45,184 nucleotides of DNA from an uncultured Pseudomonadota bacterium. GTDB taxonomy: Bacteria > Myxococcota_A > UBA796 > GCA-2862545. Within the stretch, counting starts at the first letter, position 1, and each line of letters starts with the position of its first letter. The stretch lies in NCBI GenBank assembly GCA_903897935.1, contig CAIUDO010000209.1, positions 1 through 45,184 of the forward strand, in the 5' to 3' direction. The notes under the pieces were generated by a model. That model saw only the letters and a program-made list of their open reading frames with translations, had not been told where the DNA came from and did not search any database. The position numbers were made by a program, and so were the translations under genes. This document shows positions 17,554 through 25,808 of the stretch, piece by piece.

Positions 17554-18842
17554 TCCTGCGACCCCGTGATCGCCTTGAGCGCCGCGACGAACGGCGCGTA
17601 GTGCCAGCTCTCGACCTCCATGCCGTTCGACATGATGCTGTCCGCCTCACCCTTCCGGGGCAGGCCGCCGGCCGGGACCTCGGCGTTGTCGCGGATGAGC
17701 TTGCGGTATTCGGGGTCGAACGCGGTCCCCGGCGCTTCGCCGGGCCCCAGGTACTCGTCGCTGAGCCCGAACATATGGCCCGCCTCGTGGGCCGCGGTCA
17801 CCTGGTTCTGCACGTCGAGGAGCTGCACGTCCACGCGACGATCACCCGGATCGTTGCCAGTCTTGTCCTTCTCGCCGCGGTTGTCGACGAGGATCTGGTC
17901 GGGCGTGACGCCGGAGCCGAGCAGCTCGGCCTCCACGGCGTCGGTGCGCGCGCGGGCGATTTCGAGGTTGCGGGTGGCGTCGCCGTCGGCGCTCGAGTGG
18001 CCGCGCAGCTCGACGGACCAGCCCGGGTTCGCGAGCAGGTCGGTGGCTGGGGCGGTGAGGGAGGCGCGGTCGTTGGCGTCGAGGGCGGTCTCCGAGCGTT
18101 CGAACCACACCCCGATCGTGGCCTGGCCGCCGTTGCGGACGCGCGTCTCGCTGGTGTCGCGGCTGTCGAGCAAGGCGGTGCCTTCTTCTGCGCCCGGGGC
18201 GTTCGGGTCGCACACGCCGCCTTGGTGGTGGGTGCCGCCGTCGCACACCGATGCGGGGCCGTCACCGGCGTCCTCAGGGTACTTGGCGACGGTGATCTTG
18301 AAGTGTGGGTCGCGGTCGTCCTCGATCACGACCACGTTCACGTCGACCACGGTCGTCCACAACGGTCGGGTGGAGCGGATCTGGTGGGCGTTGCTCCACG
18401 TCCCGGAGACCACCGACGAGAAGTCGGTGCGGAACGCCGCCTGCTCCTGCGGCGTCCATTCCATCTCGGCGGGCGTGACCCCGGGGGGCGCGTTCGCCGG
18501 GTCGCCGGACACGAAGTCGTACCCGACCTTGAGCGTGATCGTGAGCGAGGACCCGACGAGGCGCACGTCGAACACGCCGCCGGTGCCGGTGTCGAAGTCC
18601 GCCAGGGGCTGCCAGGCCTGGCCGAGGAACTCCTGCTGCTCACGCTGCGCCGCCTCTTCGGGCGTCTCCCCGAACGAGGGGAGGAGGTCCCACAGGTCGC
18701 CCAGGCTCGGGAGCGCCGCGAGGCCAGGGGCAGCCGCGAGGGCCGCGTTGCCGTACAGATCCTGGGCGTCGGCACCGACGGCATCGGCCAGATCGGGGGA
18801 CGGGGCCGGGGCGGCTTCGGGAGTTGCGTGCTGTTGCTGCAT
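17541..18842 (-). CDS. OmpA-domain / metzincin-like zinc metalloprotease fusion
   Basis: The 433-aa protein lacks a signal peptide (MQQQHATPEAAPAPSP, a polar Pro/Ala start). Residues 60-210 are a beta-rich domain of unknown type. Residues about 230-340 form an OmpA-like peptidoglycan-binding domain: VELRGHSSADGDATRNLEIARAR with His282, then ending GDRRVDVQLL. It is directly followed by HEAGHMFGLSDEY (His352, Glu353, His356, Gly359, Asp362), a HExxHxxGxxD zinc site as in snapalysin-type metzincins, and by SIMSNG, a Met-turn candidate. The protein could bind the cell wall and cleave a protein target. How it leaves the cell is unclear; the LYGNAAL segment near residue 30 resembles motifs in secreted cargo proteins (weak inference). 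It is coupled to a lipoprotein gene. Confidence 0.82.
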   Translation of the reverse strand: MQQQHATPEAAPAPSPDLADAVGADAQDLYGNAALAAAPGLAALPSLGDLWDLLPSFGETPEEAAQREQQEFLGQAWQPLADFDTGTGGVFDVRLVGSSLTITLKVGYDFVSGDPANAPPGVTPAEMEWTPQEQAAFRTDFSSVVSGTWSNAHQIRSTRPLWTTVVDVNVVVIEDDRDPHFKITVAKYPEDAGDGPASVCDGGTHHQGGVCDPNAPGAEEGTALLDSRDTSETRVRNGGQATIGVWFERSETALDANDRASLTAPATDLLANPGWSVELRGHSSADGDATRNLEIARARTDAVEAELLGSGVTPDQILVDNRGEKDKTGNDPGDRRVDVQLLDVQNQVTAAHEAGHMFGLSDEYLGPGEAPGTAFDPEYRKLIRDNAEVPAGGLPRKGEADSIMSNGMEVESWHYAPFVAALKAITGSQEWTV

Positions 18843-18865
18843 AAGAGGCTCCGTTTCGCTCGCAC

Positions 18866-18893
18866 CTCATAGGAGGTGGCGGCGCGTCGTCAA
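18866..18893 (-). promoter_or_regulatory. candidate promoter of the OmpA-metzincin gene
   Basis: On the minus strand TTGACG (18888-18893) is separated by 16 bases from TATGAG (18866-18871), a match of five of six and four of six to sigma70 consensus. It lies 24 bases upstream of the ATG at 18842. This is the best-looking promoter in the window. Confidence 0.45.
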
Positions 18894-18936
18894 GCGCCGA
18901 GGCGGTTCGCCCGACCCTCTGTGCGGGTTCGGATGG

Positions 18937-20313
18937 CTACTCCGCGTAGCCGAGCGCCTCGAGCTGCGCCGCCGTCGCTGCGTCGTCGAGCGGCGGGGCT
19001 CCCGGCGCCGCCCCCGCGCTCCACGCCCGCGCCACCTCCACCAGGTCCCGCACCACCTCCGGACGCTCCCCAGCAAGATCCTTCGCTTCCTCAGGGTCGG
19101 ACGCCAGATCGAACAGCGCGGGCGGCCCCCCGGTCGGGCACCACACCAGCTTGAGCGACCCCCGCCGCACCGCCCGACACTTCTCGAGGTTCTCCCAGAC
19201 GTCTCCGCCGTCCTTGTGCGGCTTCGTCGCCTCCGCGAACACGTACCGCTCCGGCAGCCCCCCGCCGGCGACCGCCGCGCTGTCGTCGTGCCCGTCGAAG
19301 ATCGGATCCGGCGGCAACTCCAGCAACCCCAGCACCGTCGGTGCGACGTCGATCGTGCCCACCGGACCGTCCACGACGCCGGGCGCGATCCCCGGACCGG
19401 CGACGATCCACGGCACGTGCACCGTCTCCTGCCACACCCCCGTCCCGTGGTCCCACCGCTCGTCGTGCTCGGTGAACGCCTCCCCGTGGTCGGCCACCAC
19501 CATCACCAAGACACGATCTCCGAGCCGCGCCCGCACCCCGTCGAGCAGCCGGCCGACCTGGGCGTCCGTCCACCCGACCTCCGCCGCGTACCGCGACGCC
19601 AAGCCCGCGCTGAGCTGCGTCACCGAGGCGTCTGGCCACGCCTCCCGCACCCGACGACGCTCCTCCAGGCTTCCGGCGACCGTCCGAGGGGTCGCGTCGG
19701 CCCACGGCGAAGGGGGGTCGTAGGGAGCGTGGGGGTCGAACAGGTGCACGAACAGGAACAGGTGGGTGCCCTCCGGGGCCCCGTCGTCCAGCCAGCCAAG
19801 CGCCGCGTCGACCACCCGATCCCCGCGCCGCTGCAGCTGCTCGACCTCCGGCGCGAACGGGTCCCACCACGGGTCGTCGAGCCGGTCGTCGACGTGCGTG
19901 AAGCCCGCCGTGAACCCGAACCGCGCGATCAACGGGTACCCGCCCAAGAACGCCCCGGACGCCCACCCCGCGGCGCCCAACCGCTCGGGCAACGTGACCA
20001 CCTCGTCCGGCACGACGAAGCCGTTGCGGGGCACCCCGTGATGGTGGGGCCACAACCCCGACAACATGGACGTGTGGGCCGCGAGCGTCGTCGGGGCCGG
20101 CGTCGTCGCGTCCCGGAACACGACGCCGCCGCGCGCGAGCCGATCCAGCTTGGGGCTGAGCCCGAGCTGGCCGCCGTAGACGCCGAGGTGATCGGCCCGC
20201 AGGGTGTCGATCGAGATCAAGACGACATGGTCGAACGGCCCGTCGCCCGGGACCGGAGGCAAGACGCGCGCGACCGGCGGCGCCGCCGCGCACGCGAACA
20301 GGAGGGGGATCAC
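18937..20313 (-). CDS. sulfatase / alkaline-phosphatase-superfamily lipoprotein
   Basis: The 458-aa protein starts with GTG 20313 and a very short signal ending LLFACAA, a lipobox candidate. The catalytic core follows: DHVVLISIDTLRADHLGVYG (metal Asp), then PAPTTLAAHTSMLSGLWPHHHG. In formylglycine sulfatases the second block carries C-x-P-S-R; here Thr in TLAAH takes that place, so it is probably a phosphatase- or phosphotransferase-like member or an atypical sulfatase. Later metal ligands are VHLFDPHAPYDPP and VVADHGEAFTEH. The C-terminal part (LFDLASDPEEAKDL) is typical of the sulfatase group. Its start overlaps the stop of the preceding membrane-protein gene (GTGA), placing it third in a decarboxylase-barrel-sulfatase unit. 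Substrate unknown. Confidence 0.88.
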   Translation of the reverse strand: MIPLLFACAAAPPVARVLPPVPGDGPFDHVVLISIDTLRADHLGVYGGQLGLSPKLDRLARGGVVFRDATTPAPTTLAAHTSMLSGLWPHHHGVPRNGFVVPDEVVTLPERLGAAGWASGAFLGGYPLIARFGFTAGFTHVDDRLDDPWWDPFAPEVEQLQRRGDRVVDAALGWLDDGAPEGTHLFLFVHLFDPHAPYDPPSPWADATPRTVAGSLEERRRVREAWPDASVTQLSAGLASRYAAEVGWTDAQVGRLLDGVRARLGDRVLVMVVADHGEAFTEHDERWDHGTGVWQETVHVPWIVAGPGIAPGVVDGPVGTIDVAPTVLGLLELPPDPIFDGHDDSAAVAGGGLPERYVFAEATKPHKDGGDVWENLEKCRAVRRGSLKLVWCPTGGPPALFDLASDPEEAKDLAGERPEVVRDLVEVARAWSAGAAPGAPPLDDAATAAQLEALGYAE

Positions 20314-20939
20314 CCGCCGATGCCCACGCCGATCGAGATGCCCTGGCTCGTGACCGCAGGCGCCACCGTACGGCGGCTGTAGGTGACGCCGATAGCGAAC
20401 ACCTTCGCGTTGACCGCCGCCCCGACCCGCCACTCGAACTCGTGCCCGAACCCGAACGCGTCGGTGGCCTTCCAGTCGACGTGCCGCCCCGAATCGAACA
20501 CGAGGGCCGGCGTGATCCCGCCGAGCAGGTACACGGCGGAGGGACCGACCGTGACGTCGAGCGGGAGGTCGACGCCGACGGCGCCCGGCAACGTGTAGCT
20601 GCCGACCGTGAGGCCGTTGTGGAACACGTCGACGCCGGCGCTGGCGCTGGCCAGCTTCATCTGAGGGCCGAAGAAGCTCCCCACCCGCACGTCGTGGCCC
20701 CAGCCGCCCGCCACCAGCGTGTAGGTGCCCGACACCCGCGTGGTGCCCCCGAGCGGCACCGGGCCGTCGGCGTTCGCGTACCGGACGCCGCCCTGCGCGC
20801 CGAGCCCTACGCCCGTCGCCGCGACGCCCGATCCGCCGTAGATCGCCACCCCGAGGTTCGGCTTGACGTACGGCTGCGGGCTCCACGAGCCCGCGCGCGC
20901 CTCGGACGCGCCCACCATCAACAGCATCGCTGCGATCAT
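20310..20939 (-). CDS. putative outer-membrane beta-barrel protein
   Basis: The 209-aa product begins MIAAMLLMVGASEARAG, a signal peptide with an ARA-G cleavage site. The mature part is rich in Gly, Val, Tyr and alternating polar/hydrophobic strands (LGAQGGVRYANADG, TRVSGTYTLVAGGWGHDVRVGSFFG, EFEWRVGAAVNAKVFAIGVTYS). It ends SIGVGIGG. This fits an eight- to ten-strand porin-like barrel, but no named family is recognised. GGGAGGT upstream of ATG 20939 fixes the start; the frame is open further upstream only as a shadow of the decarboxylase gene. It lies 15 bases after phosphatidylserine decarboxylase and overlaps the sulfatase-fold gene. Confidence 0.72.
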   Translation of the reverse strand: MIAAMLLMVGASEARAGSWSPQPYVKPNLGVAIYGGSGVAATGVGLGAQGGVRYANADGPVPLGGTTRVSGTYTLVAGGWGHDVRVGSFFGPQMKLASASAGVDVFHNGLTVGSYTLPGAVGVDLPLDVTVGPSAVYLLGGITPALVFDSGRHVDWKATDAFGFGHEFEWRVGAAVNAKVFAIGVTYSRRTVAPAVTSQGISIGVGIGG

Positions 20940-20953
20940 CGAACCTCCCGTCG

Positions 20954-21769
20954 TCAAGACACCGCGCGCGCGATGGGGCGCCCCACCCGCGGCAGGTCGC
21001 CGGCCCGAATAGTCCACGCCCACCGACCGGGAGGCGCGACCAGGACCACGGTAGAACCGAGGTGAAACGTACCCAGAGGGGCGCCGCGCGTCACCGGGAT
21101 CGCGGGATCGGGCGCGACCACCTGCGCGGGGCCGCCGGTGTTCGTGACGAGGTCGGTGTGGTCGAGCGTGATCCGACCGACGCCGTACGCGCCGACCATC
21201 ACCGACCACAGCGGCCCACGGTCCGTTACCACCCGCACCCACGCCCGCTCGTTCTTGGCGAACAAGTTGTCGATCTTGCGGACGGCCGCCGGGAACACCG
21301 GCCACAACGTGCCCGGCAGGTACCGCCACCGGTCGAGCCGGCCCTCCCGCGGCTGGTGGACGCGGTGGTAGTCCTTGGGGGACAAGTACAACACCGCGAC
21401 GTCGTGCTCGCCGTCGACCGGCTCGCCGAGCAGGTCCGCCAGCACGAGGCGCCGACCCGGCGCGACCTCGACGGCGCCGCCGACCGACCGGCCCGCGAAC
21501 GCCACGGCGGCGTCGGCGGGGCTCACGATCACGTCGGCGCTGGTGTCGATCGGGCGCACGCCTGCGCGGAGCTTGCGCGTGAAAAGAGCCTCCAACGTCG
21601 GATAGTGCTCGATGGGGTGCTCGGCCTCCGACATGTCGAGCCCGTACGTGCGCACGAACCACCGCTGCAGCAGGCGCGACAGGCCGGCGCGCGCGACGAC
21701 CCCCATGAACCACGCCCCGCGCTTACGCGGGAAGATCGAGAGCAGGCTGACGATGAGGCCGTCTTTCAT
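20954..21769 (-). CDS. psd: phosphatidylserine decarboxylase
   Basis: The 271-aa proenzyme makes phosphatidylethanolamine from phosphatidylserine at the inner membrane. Visible signatures are the N-terminal FPRKRGAWFMG region, YPTLEALFTRKLRAGVRPID near residue 55, VSPADAAV near 83, YLSPKDYHRVHQP near 128 and the cleavage site LGST with Ser239, which becomes the pyruvoyl cofactor (alpha chain of about 32 residues). Length matches bacterial Psd. It is the first gene of a three-gene unit with the putative barrel and the sulfatase-fold lipoprotein, and diverges from the O-antigen-ligase-like gene with 76 bases between the starts. Confidence 0.95.
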   Translation of the reverse strand: MKDGLIVSLLSIFPRKRGAWFMGVVARAGLSRLLQRWFVRTYGLDMSEAEHPIEHYPTLEALFTRKLRAGVRPIDTSADVIVSPADAAVAFAGRSVGGAVEVAPGRRLVLADLLGEPVDGEHDVAVLYLSPKDYHRVHQPREGRLDRWRYLPGTLWPVFPAAVRKIDNLFAKNERAWVRVVTDRGPLWSVMVGAYGVGRITLDHTDLVTNTGGPAQVVAPDPAIPVTRGAPLGTFHLGSTVVLVAPPGRWAWTIRAGDLPRVGRPIARAVS

Positions 21770-21845
21770 TGGCGCCGGCTAACACCACGTGCGCGGGTGG
21801 CGCGACCGGGCCGCGCCCGGGGTAGAGCGTGCGCGGAAGGATCGG

Positions 21846-23045
21846 ATGAAGGCTCCAGGGTGGCTCACCGCGTGGCCCGCGTGGTGTTGGACGGGCGCGG
21901 CCGGCATCATGATCGCCCCGTTCTACGTGCTGCCGAGCGGCCTCCCGCAGCCGTCCGGCGCGTTCGCCGCCCTCACGGTGGTGCTGCTCGTCGCCGACGG
22001 GCGCGGTCAGGTCCAGTTCCCGGCCCGCGCGGTGCCCGCGCTGACCACCCTGTTCGCGCTCGTCGTGTACATCGCGATCACAAACTTCGTGTGGACGGGC
22101 ATCACCGGGTACTCGTCAATCTCGATGAACTCGGCGTATTACGCCTACAACTCTGCCGTGCTCGTGACGACGGTCGCCGGGTACGCGCGGTTCGGCGCGC
22201 GGTTCTTGCACGCGCTGGTCCGGGTGGCGGTGGCGTCGCTGCTGCTGCAGGTGGTGCTGTCGCCGTTCGTGTTCGTGCCCGGCCAGCTCCGCCAGGAGCT
22301 GTTCTACAACAACTCGAACCAGCTCGCGTACTTCGCGATCCTCGTCGGTTCGATGTTCTTCGCCGGCGCCCGGATCGAGCGGCCCGATCCGCGCCTCGAG
22401 GCGGTGGTCTACGCGAGCGTGGTCTACCTCGCGCTGCTGTCCGTCTCGCGGGCGGCGTTCGGGAGCGTGCTGTTGCTCATCGGGCTCGCGCTGCTGAACC
22501 GGCCGCGCTCCGCGATCATCGTGTTCGGCGCAATCGTCTCCGGCTTGGTCACGCTCGAGTACCTCACGGACTTCCTCGGCGCGGCGTCCGAGCGGCTGTC
22601 CAACCTCGACCCCGGCACCGGGCGCGGGTACGACCGCATCGCGAACCACCCGGAGTACCTGGTGTTCGGCGCGGGCGAGGGCATGAGCGCGCGCTTCGAG
22701 TCGGAGGCGGTCGCCCACGAGCTGCACTCCATCTTCGGCGCGCTGTTGTTCAGCTACGGGCTGCCCGGCATCGGCCTGTTCGTGCTGCTGCTCGTCCAGA
22801 TCCTGCGCTTGGGCCGCTGGTCCGCGCTCATGGCGCTCGGGCCCACCTTCATCTACGGGCTCGCCCATCAGGGCCTGCGGTTCACGCAGCTCTGGCTGCT
22901 GCTGGGTTTGGTGATCGGCGTCGGTCTCGAGCTGTCCAAGCGTCGAGCCGCGGCCGCGCCACGCGTCGACGCGCGCGGTCAGGCCGGCCCGCGGCGCCCG
23001 AACGGGATGACGACCGGCGCCGCGTCTTCCGAGGGCAGCGCGTAG
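21846..23045 (+). CDS. O-antigen ligase / polymerase-like membrane protein
   Basis: The 399-aa protein has about ten to twelve transmembrane segments and the Wzy/WaaL-type architecture: a large loop between late helices (residues about 235-295; FLGAASERLSNLDPGTGRGYDRIANHPEYLVFGAGEG) and an HELHSIFGALLFSYGLPG block with the His typical of WaaL-like proteins. It would join glycan chains on the periplasmic side. GGAAGG lies five bases before ATG 21846. The last about 35 residues are Ala/Arg/Gly-rich and overlap the 3' end of the convergent CapD gene by 67 bases, so that tail may be non-conserved read-through. It is the only + gene in this block of glycan genes. Confidence 0.85.
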   Translation: MKAPGWLTAWPAWCWTGAAGIMIAPFYVLPSGLPQPSGAFAALTVVLLVADGRGQVQFPARAVPALTTLFALVVYIAITNFVWTGITGYSSISMNSAYYAYNSAVLVTTVAGYARFGARFLHALVRVAVASLLLQVVLSPFVFVPGQLRQELFYNNSNQLAYFAILVGSMFFAGARIERPDPRLEAVVYASVVYLALLSVSRAAFGSVLLLIGLALLNRPRSAIIVFGAIVSGLVTLEYLTDFLGAASERLSNLDPGTGRGYDRIANHPEYLVFGAGEGMSARFESEAVAHELHSIFGALLFSYGLPGIGLFVLLLVQILRLGRWSALMALGPTFIYGLAHQGLRFTQLWLLLGLVIGVGLELSKRRAAAAPRVDARGQAGPRRPNGMTTGAASSEGSA

Positions 23046-24892
23046 GTAGGCACCAAGCCGGCGATCCGGCGGCGGACCTCGCTCGGCTCGGCCTGATCGA
23101 TGCCCGCCAACAAGCCGTCGAGCTGCCGCGTGAGCGTCTCGAGGCCCGGCACGTCCTCGCTGCGCCCGACGAAGATGCGCGGGTGGCGAGTGGTCGTCGC
23201 GTTCTCGGCGGAGATCGTCAGCTCTTCGAACAGCTTCTCCCCCGGCCTCATGCCCGTCACGTGGATCTCGATGTCTTCGTCCGGGCGCAGGCCCGACAGC
23301 GTGATGAGGTCGCGCGCGAGGCTCATGATGCGGACCGGCTCCCCCATGTCGAGCACGAACACCTCGCCGGTGTGGCCCATCGCGGCCGCCTGCAGCACGA
23401 GCTGGCTCGCCTCCGGGATCGTCATGAAGTACCGGACCATGTCGGCGTGCGTGACGGTGATCGGGCCGCCGCGGGCGATCTGCTCCTTGAACAGCGGGAC
23501 GACCGATCCGCGCGACCCGAGCACGTTGCCGAACCGCACCGTGACGTAGCGGGTGGTGCTCGTGCGCGACTTCGCGAGCATGTACAGCTCGGCGAGGCGC
23601 TTGGTGGCGCCCATCACCGACGTCGGGTTGACCGCTTTGTCCGTGGAGATCATCACGAAGTTCGCGACGCCGGCCTCGTCGGCGACGTCGGCGACCGTGC
23701 GGCTCCCGAGCACGTTGTTCTTCACCGCCTCGCCGGGGTTCCACTCCATCATGGGCACGTGCTTGTGCGCCGCAGCGTGCAGGATGATCTCGGGCCGATG
23801 GCGGCGGACGACCTCGAGCATCCGCGTGCGGTCGCACACGTCGGCGATGACCGGCACCAACACCACTTGCGGCCACGCCGCCGCGAGCTCGCGGTGGATG
23901 TCGTACAGGCTGTTCTCGGCCTGCTCGACGAGCACAAGTTGGGTCGGTCGAAACCGGCAGATCTGACGGCACAGCTCGGATCCGATCGACCCGCCGGCGC
24001 CCGTCACGAGCGCGACGCGGTGGTGGATCAGGTCGGAGACCTGGCCGGCATCGAGCGTGACCGGCGGACGACCGAGCAGATCCTCGATCGCGACGTCGCG
24101 CAGCTCGGAGAAGCGCGCCCGCCCCTGCATGAGGTCTTCGAGTCGGGGCACCGTGCGCACAGGCACGCTGCCGCCGCCGCACGCGTCGACGATCCGTCGC
24201 ATCTCGCGCCCGCTGGCCGACGGGATCGCCACGACGACCTCGTGGATCGCGTACAAGCCGATGAGCTCGCGCGCCTCGGCGAGCGAGCCGACGACCTTCA
24301 CGCCGTGGATGTACTGGCCGAGCTTCGCCGGGTCGTCGTCGAGGAAGCCGACCGCGTCGTACCGACCGCGCAGGTTGTCGAGCAGCTCGGACAGCAGGCG
24401 CGCCCCCGCGTCTCCGGCGCCGACGATCAGGACGCGCTTGCGGGCGGACGCGGCGGACGCCTCGACGCCGGACCGGTCGGAGAGCTGCAGCACGGTGCGC
24501 AGCGTCAACCGCGCCGAGATGACGTACCCGAGGGCGACCATCGCCTCGATGATGGGGATGGACCTCGGGAATCCGCGCACGCCCGACAACGACAACGCGA
24601 GGACCAGCACCACGGTCCCGGCCAGGGTGGACTGCACGAGCGCGCGCAGGTCGCGGATGCCGAAGTACCGCCACATGACCCGGAAGCCGCCCGACCACGC
24701 GTAGACGACGAGCCGCACCGCGACGAGCGGCAGCACCCACCCGACGTACAGCGTCGTCTGGTACAGCTCCGGGATCTTGAGGTCGAACCGGAGCAAAAAC
24801 GCGGTGAGCCACGCCGCCGACCACAACGCGACGTGCAGCGCCACGCTCGCGGCGGTCCGACCGGCGACGCGGCTCTCGAGCTGGCGCATCAT
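22979..24892 (-). CDS. membrane-bound CapD/WbpM-type nucleotide-sugar dehydratase
   Basis: The 637-aa protein has four N-terminal transmembrane helices (to about residue 135), a first Rossmann domain (KRVLIVGAGDAGARLL, about 150-275), then an extended SDR domain: ALVTGAGGSIGSELCRQI near 290, AAAHKHVPMME near 378, STDKAVNPTSVMGATKR near 420 and RFGNVLGSRGSVVPLF near 448. This is the architecture of WbpM/PglF/CapD 4,6-dehydratases that make UDP-4-keto sugars. The catalytic block STDKAV carries Thr where many members have Met. GGAGGT sits four bases before ATG 24892; ATG 24889 is an equal alternative. It follows the sulfotransferase gene by 46 bases and feeds surface-glycan synthesis. Confidence 0.93.
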   Translation of the reverse strand: MMRQLESRVAGRTAASVALHVALWSAAWLTAFLLRFDLKIPELYQTTLYVGWVLPLVAVRLVVYAWSGGFRVMWRYFGIRDLRALVQSTLAGTVVLVLALSLSGVRGFPRSIPIIEAMVALGYVISARLTLRTVLQLSDRSGVEASAASARKRVLIVGAGDAGARLLSELLDNLRGRYDAVGFLDDDPAKLGQYIHGVKVVGSLAEARELIGLYAIHEVVVAIPSASGREMRRIVDACGGGSVPVRTVPRLEDLMQGRARFSELRDVAIEDLLGRPPVTLDAGQVSDLIHHRVALVTGAGGSIGSELCRQICRFRPTQLVLVEQAENSLYDIHRELAAAWPQVVLVPVIADVCDRTRMLEVVRRHRPEIILHAAAHKHVPMMEWNPGEAVKNNVLGSRTVADVADEAGVANFVMISTDKAVNPTSVMGATKRLAELYMLAKSRTSTTRYVTVRFGNVLGSRGSVVPLFKEQIARGGPITVTHADMVRYFMTIPEASQLVLQAAAMGHTGEVFVLDMGEPVRIMSLARDLITLSGLRPDEDIEIHVTGMRPGEKLFEELTISAENATTTRHPRIFVGRSEDVPGLETLTRQLDGLLAGIDQAEPSEVRRRIAGLVPTYALPSEDAAPVVIPFGRRGPA

Positions 24893-24938
24893 GGGCACCT
24901 CCGGCCGGCGCGGCCGTCCGACGCGGTAACCCGACCGG

Positions 24939-25793
24939 TCAACGGTAGCCGTACCTGCGGGCCAGCAACCCCGCGATCACCCCGACGACGGCCCGATCCC
25001 GGCGCCGCAGGCCGGTCTCCCAGCGCCGATCCGGCGTGAGCACGAGCCGCTTGACCTTGCGGTTCCGGTTGCCGGCGAGCTGGTGGGCCGCGGGCACGTC
25101 TCCGGCCCGCACCGCGGCGATGCACGGCGCGACGTCGAGCCCGCTGAACGCCCCGATCGCGCGGAGGGTGGCCTCCGGGTCCTCGACGAGCTGCTCGTAG
25201 TGCACGCGCAGGGTCGGCAATCCGAGCAGCCCGACGGCGGCGTTCGCGACCGTCCACGAGGCCGCCGTGCGCGGCACCGCGAACGGGATCGTTGGATCTA
25301 CGCCAGCTTCGAGCTTGAGGTTGTCACCCTTACGCGTCGCGAACGCGGCGGCGCGGGGGTCTCGCACCAGGTGGATTACGCGCACGTCGAGGCCGGCGTC
25401 GGCCAGCGCGCGGGCCCGACCGACCGTCTTGCGCGTGGTCTTCGAGCTGTCGACGACGAAGCGGTCGGGGCCCGGCGCCGCGGCGAACAACGCGTCGTAC
25501 AAGCGGCGCAACCAGACCAGGTACGGATCTTCCGGCGACGAGCCGAGCAGGCGGCGCGCGCCGTCGGAGGAGGGCGGACCGGGCGGCACCTCAGCGAGCA
25601 CGCGCCCCCACACGGCGCACGCCGCGACGGCGGCGCCACACGTACACACGAGCTCGTGGTCGGTGAACAGCCCGGCCCGCGTTAGGTTCGACGCCTCACC
25701 GACCCCGACGGCGTCGGGGCTCGCGGCGAGCACCCGCTCCAGCACGGTCGAGCCGCTGCGGCCGTAGCCTGCGATGTACAGGACCCGATTCAT
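24939..25793 (-). CDS. PAPS-dependent sulfotransferase family protein
   Basis: The 284-aa protein has the two PAPS-binding blocks: GYGRSGSTVLERVL at residues 9-22 (5'-phosphosulfate loop) and VIHLVRDPRAAAFATRKG near residue 138 (3'-phosphate block). Conserved context such as FVVDSSKTTRKTVG (about 112) and LRVHYEQLVEDPEATLRAI (about 196) supports the call. The family transfers sulfate from PAPS to sugar or other hydroxyls. The protein is soluble, without signal peptide. Four cysteines in the first 65 residues (VCTCGAAVAAC) are unusual. It lies 15 bases after the arylsulfotransferase-like gene and precedes the CapD enzyme, suggesting sulfation of a surface glycan. Confidence 0.88.
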   Translation of the reverse strand: MNRVLYIAGYGRSGSTVLERVLAASPDAVGVGEASNLTRAGLFTDHELVCTCGAAVAACAVWGRVLAEVPPGPPSSDGARRLLGSSPEDPYLVWLRRLYDALFAAAPGPDRFVVDSSKTTRKTVGRARALADAGLDVRVIHLVRDPRAAAFATRKGDNLKLEAGVDPTIPFAVPRTAASWTVANAAVGLLGLPTLRVHYEQLVEDPEATLRAIGAFSGLDVAPCIAAVRAGDVPAAHQLAGNRNRKVKRLVLTPDRRWETGLRRRDRAVVGVIAGLLARRYGYR

Positions 25794-25808
25794 CGTAGAC
25801 CCGACGGC

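Noticed and set aside
17541-18842. Contractile injection system locus
   Set aside because: The OmpA-metzincin N-terminus hints at such cargo, but no sheath, tube, baseplate or ATPase gene is in the window.
21062-25039. Very long plus-strand open frame (1325 codons) spanning the decarboxylase, ligase-like and CapD region
   Set aside because: Arg/Ala/Gly-rich and compositionally like antisense of GC-rich genes; conflicts with three genes with clear family motifs.
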